In this document: in pieces, positions 32,961 to 42,033 of the stretch
How the letters are laid out: each line of letters opens with the position of its first letter
Numbering within the stretch: the stretch's first letter is position 1
Assembly (NCBI GenBank): GCA_963740945.1
Contig: CAVUGE010000034.1
Span: 82,939 to 146,938 of the forward strand
Direction: 5' to 3'
Source: CAVQBP01 sp963740945
GTDB taxonomy: Bacteria > Bacteroidota > Ignavibacteria > Ignavibacteriales > Ignavibacteriaceae
DNA length: 64,000 nucleotides
Position numbers and translations under genes: made by a program
Notes under the pieces: generated by a model
What the model was told of the DNA's origin: nothing
Database searches by the model: none
What the model saw: only the letters and a program-made list of their open reading frames with translations

Positions 32961-34967
32961 ATGCATTTAAAAAATATCATCTTTATCCTGTTCTTTATTT
33001 TTGCAATTGGACTATTTGTATGGAGCTGTAAAAATTTATACAAATATATGATGGTTGCTAAGAAAAAAGATGATAGGTTTGATAGACCCGGTGAGAGATT
33101 AAAAAGAGTTTGGACAATAGCTTTCGGGCAGACGAAGCTGCTGAGAGATCCAAAAGCAGGTATTCTTCATTTTTTAATTTTCTGGGGATTTGTTCTTTTT
33201 CTTTTTGTTGTACTTGAAGCAATAATTCAAGGATTTTATTCACCGTTCAGTTTTGCATTTACCAGTCCGTTTTACCTGGTTATTACTTTTATACAGGATA
33301 TCCTGGGATTATTGGTTATTGCAGCATGTTTATATGCATTATACCGCAGATATATTCAGCATATTAAAAGACTTGAAGTGGGAATCGTAGGTAAACTTGA
33401 TGCAGCAGTAATATTAGTATTAATCATACTGGTGGTCGTTTCAATGTTCGGAGAGAATATTTCATTAATTGCAAAACATAACTTTATTTTGGGAGATAAT
33501 GAGTTCCGGCCTGTTTCTTATTATCTAAGCAGATTATTTTACATAAACGGGCAGACTAATGCAGCGGCATTTTATGAAATATTCTGGTGGTCACACGTAT
33601 TTTTTGTTTTTGGCTTTTTGAATTATCTTCCATATTCAAAACATTTACATGTATTGACTTCAATACCGAATACCTATTTTGCTAAATTAAAGCCGAGAAA
33701 AAATACATTAGATCCGATTAATTTAGAGGATGAGAATGCAGAAGTTTTCGGTGCAGCAGACATTGAACAGCTTTCGTGGAAGCAAATTTTAGATGGATAT
33801 ACATGCACGGAGTGCGGGAGATGTACGGCTGCATGTCCGGCGGCAACAGTGGGTAAATCATTATCCCCTAGAAAGATAATTGTTGATATAAGACGCCGGA
33901 CAAAAGACAAAGCACCCCTTTTAGCAGAAGGGAAGAATGAAGGCGATATATTTGAAAAAACACTTGTTCACGATTATATTTCAGATACAGAACTATGGCA
34001 ATGTACAACATGCAATGCATGCGTACAGGAATGCCCGGTAATGATTGAGCATGTGGATTCAATTGTAGATATGCGCAGAAATCTTGTACTTACGGAAGCT
34101 CAATTTCCTTCTAATTTAAATAATGTTTTTAAAAGCATTGAAACTAATTTTACTCCCTGGGCCTTTAATCAAGCAGACCGTGCAAACTGGGCAGAAGGAA
34201 TGAATATCAAAACAATGGCTGAAGATCCGGATTGTGAAATCTTATTCTGGGTAGGATGTGCAGGCTCTTTTGACAACCGTTATAAGAAGGTAACACAGGC
34301 ATTTGCATCCATAATGGAGAGAGCCAATGTTAATTTCCGGATATTGGGAACTGAAGAAAAATGCAACGGTGATACAGCCCGGCGTCTTGGGAATGAATAT
34401 TTAGCACAAATGATGATCCGGGAAAATATAGCAACATTGAATAATTATAGTGTGAAGAAAATTGTTACCGCATGCCCGCATTGTTTTCATTCACTTGGAA
34501 ATGAGTATAAACAGTTCGGCGGAAATTATGAAGTTATGCATCATTCACAGCTTATAAAAGAATTAATTGATGAAAACAAAATTCAGTTAAAAAATCAAAG
34601 CGATAATAAGAAAAAAGTTACCTATCATGATTCTTGTTATCTTGGAAGGTATAATGAAGTTTATGAGGCTCCCCGTAGATCTATAACAAGTTCAGGGAAT
34701 TTAGAATTAATTGAAATGGAGAGAAAAAAGAGCAGAGGATTCTGCTGCGGTGCCGGAGGGGGCAGGATGTTTCTTGAAGACGAAGAGGGGGGAAGAATTA
34801 ATATTGAACGTACAAAAGAAGCGCTTGCAACCGGAGCAGAAACTGTTGCTTCAGCATGCCCTTTTTGTATGACAATGCTGACAGATGGAGTTAAACATTT
34901 TGATAAATCAGAGGAAGTGGCGGTAAAAGATATTGCCGAAATTGTTCTAGAAAACTTAATTAACTAA
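32961..34967 (+). CDS. Membrane-bound heterodisulfide-reductase-like Fe-S oxidoreductase (HdrDE-type fusion)
   Basis: 668 aa. The N-terminal about 240 residues hold several membrane helices in the style of the nitrate-reductase gamma/HdrE cytochrome b subunit. Then two 4Fe-4S motifs, CTECGRCTAACP (from about 282) and CTTCNACVQECP (from about 348). The C-terminal third has two CCG domains: CAGSFDNRYKKVTQA...CNGD..., and HDSCYLGRYNEVY...FCCGAGGGRMF...CPFCMTML, the pattern of HdrB/HdrD, GlcF and LldE. It should move electrons between the quinone pool and a soluble donor or acceptor. Usually found with electron-transfer flavoproteins; none is in the window. The histone-like gene follows closely. 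Confidence 0.9.
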   Translation: MHLKNIIFILFFIFAIGLFVWSCKNLYKYMMVAKKKDDRFDRPGERLKRVWTIAFGQTKLLRDPKAGILHFLIFWGFVLFLFVVLEAIIQGFYSPFSFAFTSPFYLVITFIQDILGLLVIAACLYALYRRYIQHIKRLEVGIVGKLDAAVILVLIILVVVSMFGENISLIAKHNFILGDNEFRPVSYYLSRLFYINGQTNAAAFYEIFWWSHVFFVFGFLNYLPYSKHLHVLTSIPNTYFAKLKPRKNTLDPINLEDENAEVFGAADIEQLSWKQILDGYTCTECGRCTAACPAATVGKSLSPRKIIVDIRRRTKDKAPLLAEGKNEGDIFEKTLVHDYISDTELWQCTTCNACVQECPVMIEHVDSIVDMRRNLVLTEAQFPSNLNNVFKSIETNFTPWAFNQADRANWAEGMNIKTMAEDPDCEILFWVGCAGSFDNRYKKVTQAFASIMERANVNFRILGTEEKCNGDTARRLGNEYLAQMMIRENIATLNNYSVKKIVTACPHCFHSLGNEYKQFGGNYEVMHHSQLIKELIDENKIQLKNQSDNKKKVTYHDSCYLGRYNEVYEAPRRSITSSGNLELIEMERKKSRGFCCGAGGGRMFLEDEEGGRINIERTKEALATGAETVASACPFCMTMLTDGVKHFDKSEEVAVKDIAEIVLENLIN

Positions 34968-34994
34968 TTTAACATTCATTCATTAGGAGGATTC

Positions 34995-35195
34995 ATGAAT
35001 AAATATGAGGACCTATTACAAGCAGTTAGAAATTTACAGACCGATTTTGAAAAATTTTTCGAGAAAGGTCAGGCTGCTGCCGGTACACGTGCTCGAAAAG
35101 GTTTAAGTGATCTGAGGAAATTAGCTCAGGATGTACGTAAAGAGATTCAGGACGTTAAAGCTTCAAGAAAATCTGAAAAGACAAGCAATCCATAA
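34995..35195 (+). CDS. Histone H1-like small protein
   Basis: 66 aa, helical and Lys/Arg-rich: DLLQAVRNLQTDFEKFFEKGQAAAGTRARKGLSDLRKLAQDVRKEIQDVK. Bacteroidota genomes carry small proteins of this form called histone H1-like (Hc1-like), proposed to bind DNA. A strong AGGAGG site 6 bases before the ATG and a strong terminator after it suggest abundant expression. The Lys-rich tail is short compared with chlamydial Hc1. Confidence 0.8.
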   Translation: MNKYEDLLQAVRNLQTDFEKFFEKGQAAAGTRARKGLSDLRKLAQDVRKEIQDVKASRKSEKTSNP

Positions 35196-35217
35196 GTCGT
35201 ATTGTTTTTGTTTTTAT

Positions 35218-35251
35218 AAGGCTGAATTACAAAAATAATTCAGCCTTTTTT
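35218..35251 (+). terminator. Rho-independent terminator
   Basis: Perfect stem GGCTGAATTA / TAATTCAGCC (35220-35229 and 35236-35245, six-base loop) followed by six T. It ends the Fe-S protein/histone-like transcript. Confidence 0.92.
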
Positions 35252-35400
35252 AAAATAACAAATAACAAATAACATTCGTAGTTTATTGGCAGCGCTCCAC
35301 GTTTGAATATTGAAAAAATGACATCTTTAAAAAGATAAATCATGTCCAATTTATTATTAAAATGTAAGTTCGGCTAAAGCCTAATTTTTAGAAAGTAAAG

Positions 35401-36669
35401 ATGTCATCTTTAATATACAGGATATTCCGTAACTTGAGTTATTTATCCTTTTTATTTCCTTCATTAATCTTTTCGCAAAACATTCCTGATAATCCGGTTG
35501 TTACCATTTCAATTTCCGCCGTGGGTGATTTAATGTGCCACGAAGAGCAGTATAATAGTGCAAAATTAAGAAATGGTAAATATGATTTTAATCCGTCTTT
35601 TCAGTTTATAAAAAAATATTTAATCAATTCAGATTTTACATTTGGAAATTTAGAAACTGTAACGGCCGGGAAATACAGGGGCTATTCAACCTATCCTCTT
35701 TTTAATACGCCCGATACGTATATAACAGCATTAAAGAATGCAGGGTTTGATCTTTTAACAACGGCAAATAACCACTCACTTGATCAGGGAAAAACAGGGA
35801 TATTAAGAACAATTGAGGAATTAAATAAAAATGAAATCAATTATACCGGTACATTTAAATCGCAGCGGGACAGAGATTCAATAAGGATTTTTAATATTAA
35901 AGGAATTAAAATTGCATTTCTTGCATATACTTACGGTACAAATGGGAATCTAATTCCTCCGTATGATCCTTATTTAATCAATATAATTAAACCTTCCCTA
36001 ATTGATAAAGATATAAAAAGTGCACGAAGAGCAGGGGCGGAAATTGTACTCGTTTATTTTCATTCCGGCATGGAATATAGTTCCAGGCCTAATTCTTACC
36101 AGCGGGAAATAGTAAAAGATGCAATCAATGCAGGGGCAGACATTATAATTGGAAGTCATCCTCATGTTGTACAGCCGGTACAATATTTCAAAACACGAAA
36201 TGCACGGCTTTATACCGGTATAATTGCATATTCGCTGGGGAACTTTTTTACAGCGCAGGGTCATCGATTTACCCAAGCGGGAATTATGTTTAATTTTAAG
36301 ATATCGAAAAATATTCCGAATGATTCTATATATATCTCACTAGTAAGCTATGCTCCTACTTTTGTATTTAACGGCAAAATAGACGGCATAAAAGAATATT
36401 ATATACTACCCTCCGAAGAAGCGGTTAATAATCCTTCTTATACATTTTTAACAAACAATGATTTATTTGAAATTAGACAATCTATCGGTGATACAAAAAG
36501 AATTCTTTCCAAATATACATCGAATATCAAGATATATGATTATAAAAAGGATATTTTAGAACAACTAAGAGAACTTGCCGTACCATCTTCGTTAGAGAGG
36601 CCAAAAATATTCTGGAAACTATCACATCCCGGACCTACCATATACAGTTTGATATATTTTTCTAAATAG
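35401..36669 (+). CDS. CapA/PgsA-family exported metallophosphatase-like protein
   Basis: 422 aa. N-terminal signal (RIFRNLSYLSFLFPSLIFSQ), then the CapA domain: SAVGDLMCHEEQY (metal-site Asp/His), FGNLETVTAG, TTANNHSLDQG and IIGSHPHVVQPVQYF with the family's catalytic His. CapA homologues take part in poly-gamma-glutamate capsule production, but most members are uncharacterised. C-terminal about 100 residues are unassigned. A GGCTAAAGCC repeat lies just upstream; the next gene, TMEM175-like, follows after 12 bases. Confidence 0.9.
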   Translation: MSSLIYRIFRNLSYLSFLFPSLIFSQNIPDNPVVTISISAVGDLMCHEEQYNSAKLRNGKYDFNPSFQFIKKYLINSDFTFGNLETVTAGKYRGYSTYPLFNTPDTYITALKNAGFDLLTTANNHSLDQGKTGILRTIEELNKNEINYTGTFKSQRDRDSIRIFNIKGIKIAFLAYTYGTNGNLIPPYDPYLINIIKPSLIDKDIKSARRAGAEIVLVYFHSGMEYSSRPNSYQREIVKDAINAGADIIIGSHPHVVQPVQYFKTRNARLYTGIIAYSLGNFFTAQGHRFTQAGIMFNFKISKNIPNDSIYISLVSYAPTFVFNGKIDGIKEYYILPSEEAVNNPSYTFLTNNDLFEIRQSIGDTKRILSKYTSNIKIYDYKKDILEQLRELAVPSSLERPKIFWKLSHPGPTIYSLIYFSK

Positions 36670-36681
36670 AAAAATTAAAGT

Positions 36682-37407
36682 ATGATTAGAAAAGAATTAA
36701 AAAATAAAGGTTTCGGAAAAAAAGAAAGTTTTCAATGGAGGGGTGAACAGGTATCACGGCTGGAAGGATTTAGTGATGCGGTCTTTGCTTTTGCAGTAAC
36801 ACTTCTTGTAGTTTCTCTCTCGGTTCCGAATACATTTACAGAATTAATGCAATTGGTAAAGGGCTTTGCAGCATTCGGAATCAGCTTTACACTCTTAATT
36901 ATAATCTGGTATACCCATTATATGTTTTTCAGGAGGTACGGATTAAATGATAAATTCACAATTATTGTGAACTCAATATTGTTATTTGTTGTACTCTTCT
37001 ATATTTATCCTCTAAAATTTTTATTTACTTTAGTTGTTTACCAGATTTTAGGAAAAACTACCGTGATGATTGAAGCATCACAGTCTTCAAGCCTGATGAT
37101 TATTTATTCGGTGGGATATTCAGCTATATTTTTAATATTTGTAATCCTTTATATTCATGCATACAGGCTGCGGGAGTATCTTGAGTTAAACCGCTATGAA
37201 GTTTTTTATACAAAATACCAGCTACAGGTTTTTATGTCCCATGTTCTTGTTTCATTAATTTCAATAATAATTTCAATAACCGGCGGGCAAAGTTTAATTG
37301 CGTATTCGGGTCTTGTCTATTTTCTTTTGGGTCCGATTTTATCCATACATGGTTGGATAATGGGTAAAAAGGGGAGGGTAATAAAAGAAGAATTGAACAT
37401 GATTTAA
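36682..37407 (+). CDS. TMEM175/DUF1211-family potassium channel-like protein
   Basis: 241 aa with about six membrane helices. The N-terminal RLEGFSDAVFAFAVTLLVVSLSVP contains the FSD motif that lines the pore in TMEM175 channels. One repeat unit is clear; bacterial members form tetramers of one unit. Likely K+ permeation across the inner membrane. Same strand and close to the CapA-like gene but no functional link apparent. Confidence 0.88.
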   Translation: MIRKELKNKGFGKKESFQWRGEQVSRLEGFSDAVFAFAVTLLVVSLSVPNTFTELMQLVKGFAAFGISFTLLIIIWYTHYMFFRRYGLNDKFTIIVNSILLFVVLFYIYPLKFLFTLVVYQILGKTTVMIEASQSSSLMIIYSVGYSAIFLIFVILYIHAYRLREYLELNRYEVFYTKYQLQVFMSHVLVSLISIIISITGGQSLIAYSGLVYFLLGPILSIHGWIMGKKGRVIKEELNMI

Positions 37408-37423
37408 ATTTCTGGCTGCACCT

Positions 37424-37457
37424 GCTTGAACTTGAACTTACACTTGAACTTGAACTT
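37424..37457. repeat. CTTGAA hexamer repeats
   Basis: GCTTGAACTTGAACTTACACTTGAACTTGAACTT: near-tandem hexamers between convergent genes, overlapping the DedA stop codon. Related arrays at 30771-30872 and 42571-42612. Confidence 0.75.
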
Positions 37458-38058
37458 ATGCCCGTTTTTTGTTTATAAAATATCTAATTAGGAAATATAT
37501 TAGAACGAGAACAAGGATTATAATTCCGATTAATAGAAGATGATGTTGGATCTTTTCGATAAGGGGCTGCCATTTTTCTCCGGTATAATATCCTAAAAGA
37601 ATAAAAGTAACAGACCAGACAAATGCTCCCGAATATGCATATATAACAAATATTGGAATTTTTAATTTTGTTGAACCTGCAATGATTGCCACAATATGAC
37701 GGACACCGGGAATAAAATATCCGAGAGTTAAAGTCCATTTACCTAACTTTTCAAACCACAATTCTCCCTTATTAAGGCTTTTTTCAGAGATATGTAAGAA
37801 TTTTCCTGCTTTTTTCAGAGCAAAAATTCCAAGAAGTCTGCCTAATAAATAGCTTAATGTAATACCAGAAGCGCTGCCTAAAAAAGCACTGGTTATTACC
37901 GGAATTAAGGCCAACTCTCTTTTGCTTACCAGGTATCCCGATAAAGTAAGAAGAGTTTCATCAGGTACGGGAAGTCCTAGTATTCCTCCAGTAAGTAAAA
38001 TATAAATGGCAACATAACCATATTTTGCCAGCCAGTATTCAATTGGGAAAAAGAGCAC
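37456..38058 (-). CDS. DedA-family membrane protein
   Basis: 200 aa. DedA/Tvp38 helix-rich protein implicated in lipid flipping and membrane homeostasis. Seen: LGLPVPDETLLTLSGYLVSKRE (the acidic PxPDE membrane re-entrant motif), GSASGITLSYLLGRLLG, and LGYFIPGVRHIVAIIAGSTKL with the conserved FxPGxRH. Divergent from the polymerase gene, 72 bases away. Confidence 0.93.
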   Translation of the reverse strand: MLFFPIEYWLAKYGYVAIYILLTGGILGLPVPDETLLTLSGYLVSKRELALIPVITSAFLGSASGITLSYLLGRLLGIFALKKAGKFLHISEKSLNKGELWFEKLGKWTLTLGYFIPGVRHIVAIIAGSTKLKIPIFVIYAYSGAFVWSVTFILLGYYTGEKWQPLIEKIQHHLLLIGIIILVLVLIYFLIRYFINKKRA

Positions 38059-38130
38059 TTATTTTAATATTTTTTTGTATAATATACTATTAAAGAAATT
38101 TTTAATAAAAAATTTTTGCAGGAAATATAG

Positions 38131-40446
38131 TTGAATCCGGTTAAAGTATTTTTATTAACAGGCACATGGAAAGATATTAAAGGGAAAAATGTACTTTTCT
38201 TTTACGGAATATCGGATTCCAAAGAGCCGGTTGAAATAAAAATAACCAACTATAAACCTGTCTTTTTCATCGAAAAGGGAGCTGATTTAAAAGATTTAAA
38301 TTCTGTTTTTCTGCTTAAAAGTTTAAAGCTAAAATCCTTTGAAGGGAAACCTGTAGATGCGGTTTATTTTAACACACAGCGGGAACTTAGAACTGCTTCG
38401 GAAGACTTAATTTCCAATAGTGTAAAAATATTTGAATCGGATATCGATCCGGTCAAAAGATTTTTAATGGAAAAGAATGTGTATATGCAGCTTTCCATTG
38501 AGGGGGATTATACGATAAAAGATTCAGGCAGGAGACCAATGCTGTCTTTTACTAATCCAAAGATAAAGCCTTGTGAAGCTAGCCCGGAATTTATAATTGC
38601 TTCAATTGATATTGAGACAGGAATAAATAACAATCAATTATATTCTATAGCAGTGCACTTGTCAGGAAAAAGCTTTGAGGAGAAGAAGGTATTTATACAT
38701 GGTGATACAAAAAATAAAGATACAGATATTACTCACTACTATCCTACCGAACACGAATTATTAAACAGTTTTTTAAGATGGTTCAAAAGTTCTGACCCGG
38801 ATATTATTATCGGCTGGCATGTTATAGGTTTTGATTTAATGTTTTTAGAAAGGAAGAGCAGAGAGCTGAATATTTCTTTCAATATAGGGCGTGGAGATTT
38901 CCCGGTATTCCTAAGGAAAAGAAAATCAGGAGGTTTTTTTGCCGATATTTCCGGCAGGGTAGTAATGGACGGACCGGTATTTTTAAGAACTGCTTTTTAT
39001 TCATTTGAAGACTATAAGCTTGAAACAGTAGCTCAAAAATTATTGGGGGAAGGGAAAACAATTACGGGAGAAAACAAACCTGAGGAGATTGAACATCTAT
39101 TTTCAGAAGATAAGGTAAAACTGGCAGAATATAATTTAACCGATGCCGTGCTTGTCACTGATATTTTTAAAAAAACAGGTTTAATAGATCTAAATGTTAA
39201 GAGAAGTAAAATATCGGGATTATTTATGGATCAACTGGGAATGATGACAGCAGCATTCGATCATTTTTATCTTCCTAAACTGCACAAAGCAGGGTATGCA
39301 GCTCCGAATATTAAAGATATAAAAGCAACGTCACACGCAGCAGGAGGATATGTATTTGATCCCAAACCGGGAATTTATGACGATGTTATTGTTCTTGATT
39401 TTAAATCGTTGTACCCATCCATAATCCAGACTTTCAAAATCGATCCTTTATCTTTACTTAAAAACGATATAAATACAATTAGGACGCCCGGAGGTTATAA
39501 GTTTTCATTAACGGAAAATGTCCTTCCTGATTTTATCGGGGAATTAATGAAAAGCAGAGCAGAGGCTAAAAGGAACAAGGATAAATACCTTTCACAGGCG
39601 GTAAAAATTTTAATGAACAGTTTTTATGGTGTAATGGGTTCATATGGATGCAGGTTTTATCACCATGATCTTCCAACCGCAATTACCAGTACTGGGCACT
39701 GGCTTTTATTAGGGAGTAAGGAAAAACTAGAGGGAGAGGGGTATACTGTTATATATGGGGATACGGATTCACTTTTTGTAAAACTCCATGAAGGAAGCGA
39801 GGGAGAAACAACAGGACAAAATATTGCTGAAGATCTAAATTATTACTGGGAAGATAAGATTCATAGAGATTTTGGATTGAAATCATTCCTGGAATTAGAA
39901 TATGAAAAATATTATAAGAGGTTTATAATTACACCGGCAAGAGGGGGAGAAACCGGAGCGAAAAAGAGATATGCGGGGATACTATTAAAAGATAAAAAGG
40001 AAATATTAGAACTTGTGGGGATGGAATTCGTAAGATCAGACTGGACTAAATTAGCAAAGGAATTCCAGGTTGAATTATATAAAAAAATTTTTCACGGAGA
40101 CGACGTAACGGAATGGATAAAAACAATAGTCAAAAAAGTAAATGACGGTTCTTTTGATAATAAATTAATTTATCAAAAAAGGTTAAGAAAGAACTTAGAA
40201 GAATATGTTAAAAACATTCCGCCGCAGGTACGTGCAGCTAAAATGATAGATAGAAACAGCGGAACGATACAATACATAATTACCAAAAGGGGACCCATTC
40301 CTATTGAGCTGAAACATGATGATATTGATTACCAGCATTATATTGAAAAGCAGTTAAAGCCTATAGCAGATTCAGTGCTGGTTTTATTAGGAAAGTCGTT
40401 TGATTCAATTGTTTCTATTTCTAATCAATTAAGTTTTTTTGATTAA
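38131..40446 (+). CDS. Family B DNA polymerase (Pol II-like)
   Basis: 771 aa, close to E. coli Pol II (783 aa). TTG start at 38131 with AGGAAA upstream. Exonuclease motif I IDIETG (about 159), HVIGFDLMFLERKSR, polymerase motif A LDFKSLYPSII (about 422), motif B KILMNSFYGVMG, motif C YGDTDSLFV (about 542), GAKKRYAGIL. Proofreading and polymerase sites both look intact. Pol II-type enzymes take part in repair and restart. It stands alone between divergent dedA and the crcB region. Confidence 0.94.
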   Translation: MNPVKVFLLTGTWKDIKGKNVLFFYGISDSKEPVEIKITNYKPVFFIEKGADLKDLNSVFLLKSLKLKSFEGKPVDAVYFNTQRELRTASEDLISNSVKIFESDIDPVKRFLMEKNVYMQLSIEGDYTIKDSGRRPMLSFTNPKIKPCEASPEFIIASIDIETGINNNQLYSIAVHLSGKSFEEKKVFIHGDTKNKDTDITHYYPTEHELLNSFLRWFKSSDPDIIIGWHVIGFDLMFLERKSRELNISFNIGRGDFPVFLRKRKSGGFFADISGRVVMDGPVFLRTAFYSFEDYKLETVAQKLLGEGKTITGENKPEEIEHLFSEDKVKLAEYNLTDAVLVTDIFKKTGLIDLNVKRSKISGLFMDQLGMMTAAFDHFYLPKLHKAGYAAPNIKDIKATSHAAGGYVFDPKPGIYDDVIVLDFKSLYPSIIQTFKIDPLSLLKNDINTIRTPGGYKFSLTENVLPDFIGELMKSRAEAKRNKDKYLSQAVKILMNSFYGVMGSYGCRFYHHDLPTAITSTGHWLLLGSKEKLEGEGYTVIYGDTDSLFVKLHEGSEGETTGQNIAEDLNYYWEDKIHRDFGLKSFLELEYEKYYKRFIITPARGGETGAKKRYAGILLKDKKEILELVGMEFVRSDWTKLAKEFQVELYKKIFHGDDVTEWIKTIVKKVNDGSFDNKLIYQKRLRKNLEEYVKNIPPQVRAAKMIDRNSGTIQYIITKRGPIPIELKHDDIDYQHYIEKQLKPIADSVLVLLGKSFDSIVSISNQLSFFD

Positions 40447-40522
40447 TTCTATAATATGTCCAAAATTTTCTAGGAATTTTAGATTTACACATAGAAAGTC
40501 ATTCTACCAAAACATTTCCTTC

Positions 40523-40685
40523 GCACTTTTGTCTTGACACAAAAGTGCCAAAAAGTCAAGACTTTAAATAAATCGCTAAACTTTTACTCCATTCCGCTAC
40601 AGAAAAAAAAACTCGCTGTCGCTCAAACAGTTTTTTCTGTTTAACGCTTCATTACGTAAAATTTTTTAACGCGATTTATTTAAGG
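40523..40685. repeat. Composite palindromic element, about 160 bases
   Basis: Nested inverted repeats: GCACTTTTGT/ACAAAAGTGC (40523-40548), then AAATAAATCGC (40566-40576) with its exact complement GCGATTTATTT (40671-40681), enclosing CAGAAAAAA/TTTTTTCTG (40600-40608, 40631-40639). No ORF. It resembles the widespread Bacteroidota repeat 'CTTTTGTCTTGACACAAAAG' and could fold into a cruciform. It lies in the 40447-40931 gap. Confidence 0.8.
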
Positions 40686-40833
40686 TCGAGAATTTACATT
40701 TTCATTTTTATCTATTTATAATAAATAATCACTTCGCCTTAACCTGAAACTTTTCTTTTCACCTTTATTTTGGACAGTTATGATCTTGATCATTATTAAT
40801 TGTTTTTAAGGATGGCTATCATTAATTTTGTAA

Positions 40834-40890
40834 AAAGCGATGGAGTTCGCCTTAACCGTCCAAATTATCATTCCGGACTGATAACTCCTG
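40834..40890 (+). ncRNA. Fluoride riboswitch (crcB motif)
   Basis: AGCGATGGAGTTCGCCTTAA, then CCGTCC...GGAC and CTGATAACTCCTG follow the crcB-motif consensus (GGCGATGGxGTTCGCC...AACCGCC...CTGATGACTCCTAC). It sits 42 bases before the start of a CrcB fluoride channel gene. It should switch the crcB-DUF190 transcript on when fluoride binds. The GAT-A-ACTCC variation (A for G) is the only departure noticed in the core. Confidence 0.93.
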
Positions 40891-40931
40891 ATTTGTTAAA
40901 ATTTTAAGTAATTTAGATAGGAGATTACCAA

Positions 40932-41324
40932 GTGCAAAACTATATTATAGTATTTATTGGGGCAGGCTTTGGCGGAGCCTTAAGATATTGGGCATCGGAT
41001 TTTGTTTATAAATTCCTTCCTTCTACATTTCCATATGGTACTTTATTTGTCAATATATTGGGGAGCTTTATTATCGGCTTTGTTATATATTATTTTGACA
41101 GCAATAAAATAATAAGCCATGATTTACGTTTATTTCTAACAACCGGTTTTTGCGGAGGGTTGACTACCTTTTCAACATTTTCATTTGAAACGATAAATTT
41201 TTTAAAAGAAAGAGAATATTACCTTGCAGGGAGCAATGCTTTATTAAATGTATTTTTAACATTGGCAGCATTATTTATTTCTTATAAAATTTCCAACCTG
41301 CTGGTTGGTAAACTAAACTTTTAA
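40932..41324 (+). CDS. crcB: Fluoride channel CrcB/Fluc
   Basis: 130 aa with four membrane helices. GTG start at 40932, AGGAG 8 bases upstream. Motifs of dual-topology Fluc channels: FGGALRYW, FPYGTLFVNILGSFIIGF (the pore Asn), and TTGFCGGLTTFSTFSFE (the phenylalanine-box region). Exports cytoplasmic fluoride. Controlled by the riboswitch just upstream. DUF190 gene follows 13 bases later. Confidence 0.97.
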   Translation: MQNYIIVFIGAGFGGALRYWASDFVYKFLPSTFPYGTLFVNILGSFIIGFVIYYFDSNKIISHDLRLFLTTGFCGGLTTFSTFSFETINFLKEREYYLAGSNALLNVFLTLAALFISYKISNLLVGKLNF

Positions 41325-41337
41325 CCGGAGTTTACAT

Positions 41338-41697
41338 ATGGAGCTAAAAGGAGAGGCAAAGTTATTAAGAATATTTGTAGGAGAGACAGATATTATTTCG
41401 CACATCCCGGTATATGAAAAAATTGTACAGGAAGCCCGTAAAATACATTTGGCAGGGGCAACTGTTTATAAGGGGGTTATGGGATTCGGAAGAACAAGCC
41501 GGATTCATACTGCAAAAATTCTCAGACTTTCGGAAGATATGCCATTAGTAATCGAGATAGTAGATGAAGCCGATAAGATTGAGAAATTTTTACCCCTATT
41601 GCATGATATTTTTGAAGAATCAAAGAGTGGTGGATTGATTACTATCGAGAAAGTTGAAATTATTAAGTATGTTGTTGGGAATAAAAGAAGTGTATAA
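41338..41697 (+). CDS. DUF190 PII-like protein of the fluoride operon
   Basis: 119 aa. DUF190 has a PII/GlnB-like fold: LLRIFVGETDIISHIPVYEKIVQEARKIHLAGATVYKGVMGFG..., then VIEIVDEADKIEKFLPLL and GLITIEKVEIIKY. Frequently found beside crcB; possibly regulates or assists the channel, not shown. Shares its operon and riboswitch. Confidence 0.93.
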   Translation: MELKGEAKLLRIFVGETDIISHIPVYEKIVQEARKIHLAGATVYKGVMGFGRTSRIHTAKILRLSEDMPLVIEIVDEADKIEKFLPLLHDIFEESKSGGLITIEKVEIIKYVVGNKRSV

Positions 41698-41751
41698 CGA
41701 AAAACGAAAGTTCTAATTCTAATTTCGGGGGTGACCAAAAAGTAGAGATTG

Positions 41752-41835
41752 TCATGCTGAACTTGATTCAGCATCTGTTTTCAGCGCAAAATTACAAGGT
41801 TAGATTCCGGGTCAAGCCCGGAATGACACTTTTTA
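41752..41835. repeat. Paired hairpins, GTCATTCCGGG-type repeat
   Basis: ATGCTGAACTTGATTCAGCAT and ATTCCGGGTCAAGCCCGGAAT are two perfect hairpins facing each other, closed by GTCA and TGAC. This is a common genome-wide repeat type. AACCCCTTTGGGTT followed by TT at 41839-41854 could end the crcB operon. The remaining 41698-42033 gap shows nothing else. Confidence 0.65.
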
Positions 41836-42033
41836 GTCAACCCCTTTGGGTTTTATTGTTATTTTATATTATCTACAATAATATCACACCTTCGGTGTTG
41901 AAAATTGTCCTATGAGAGATGGGTCCCAAATACTGGTAGTAACCTCTTTATAAAATGATGGAATGATAGATAATGGAAAGTCTTTGTTCAGAACGGTAAT
42001 ATTACTTAACTTTTATAATAATATATTTGAATT

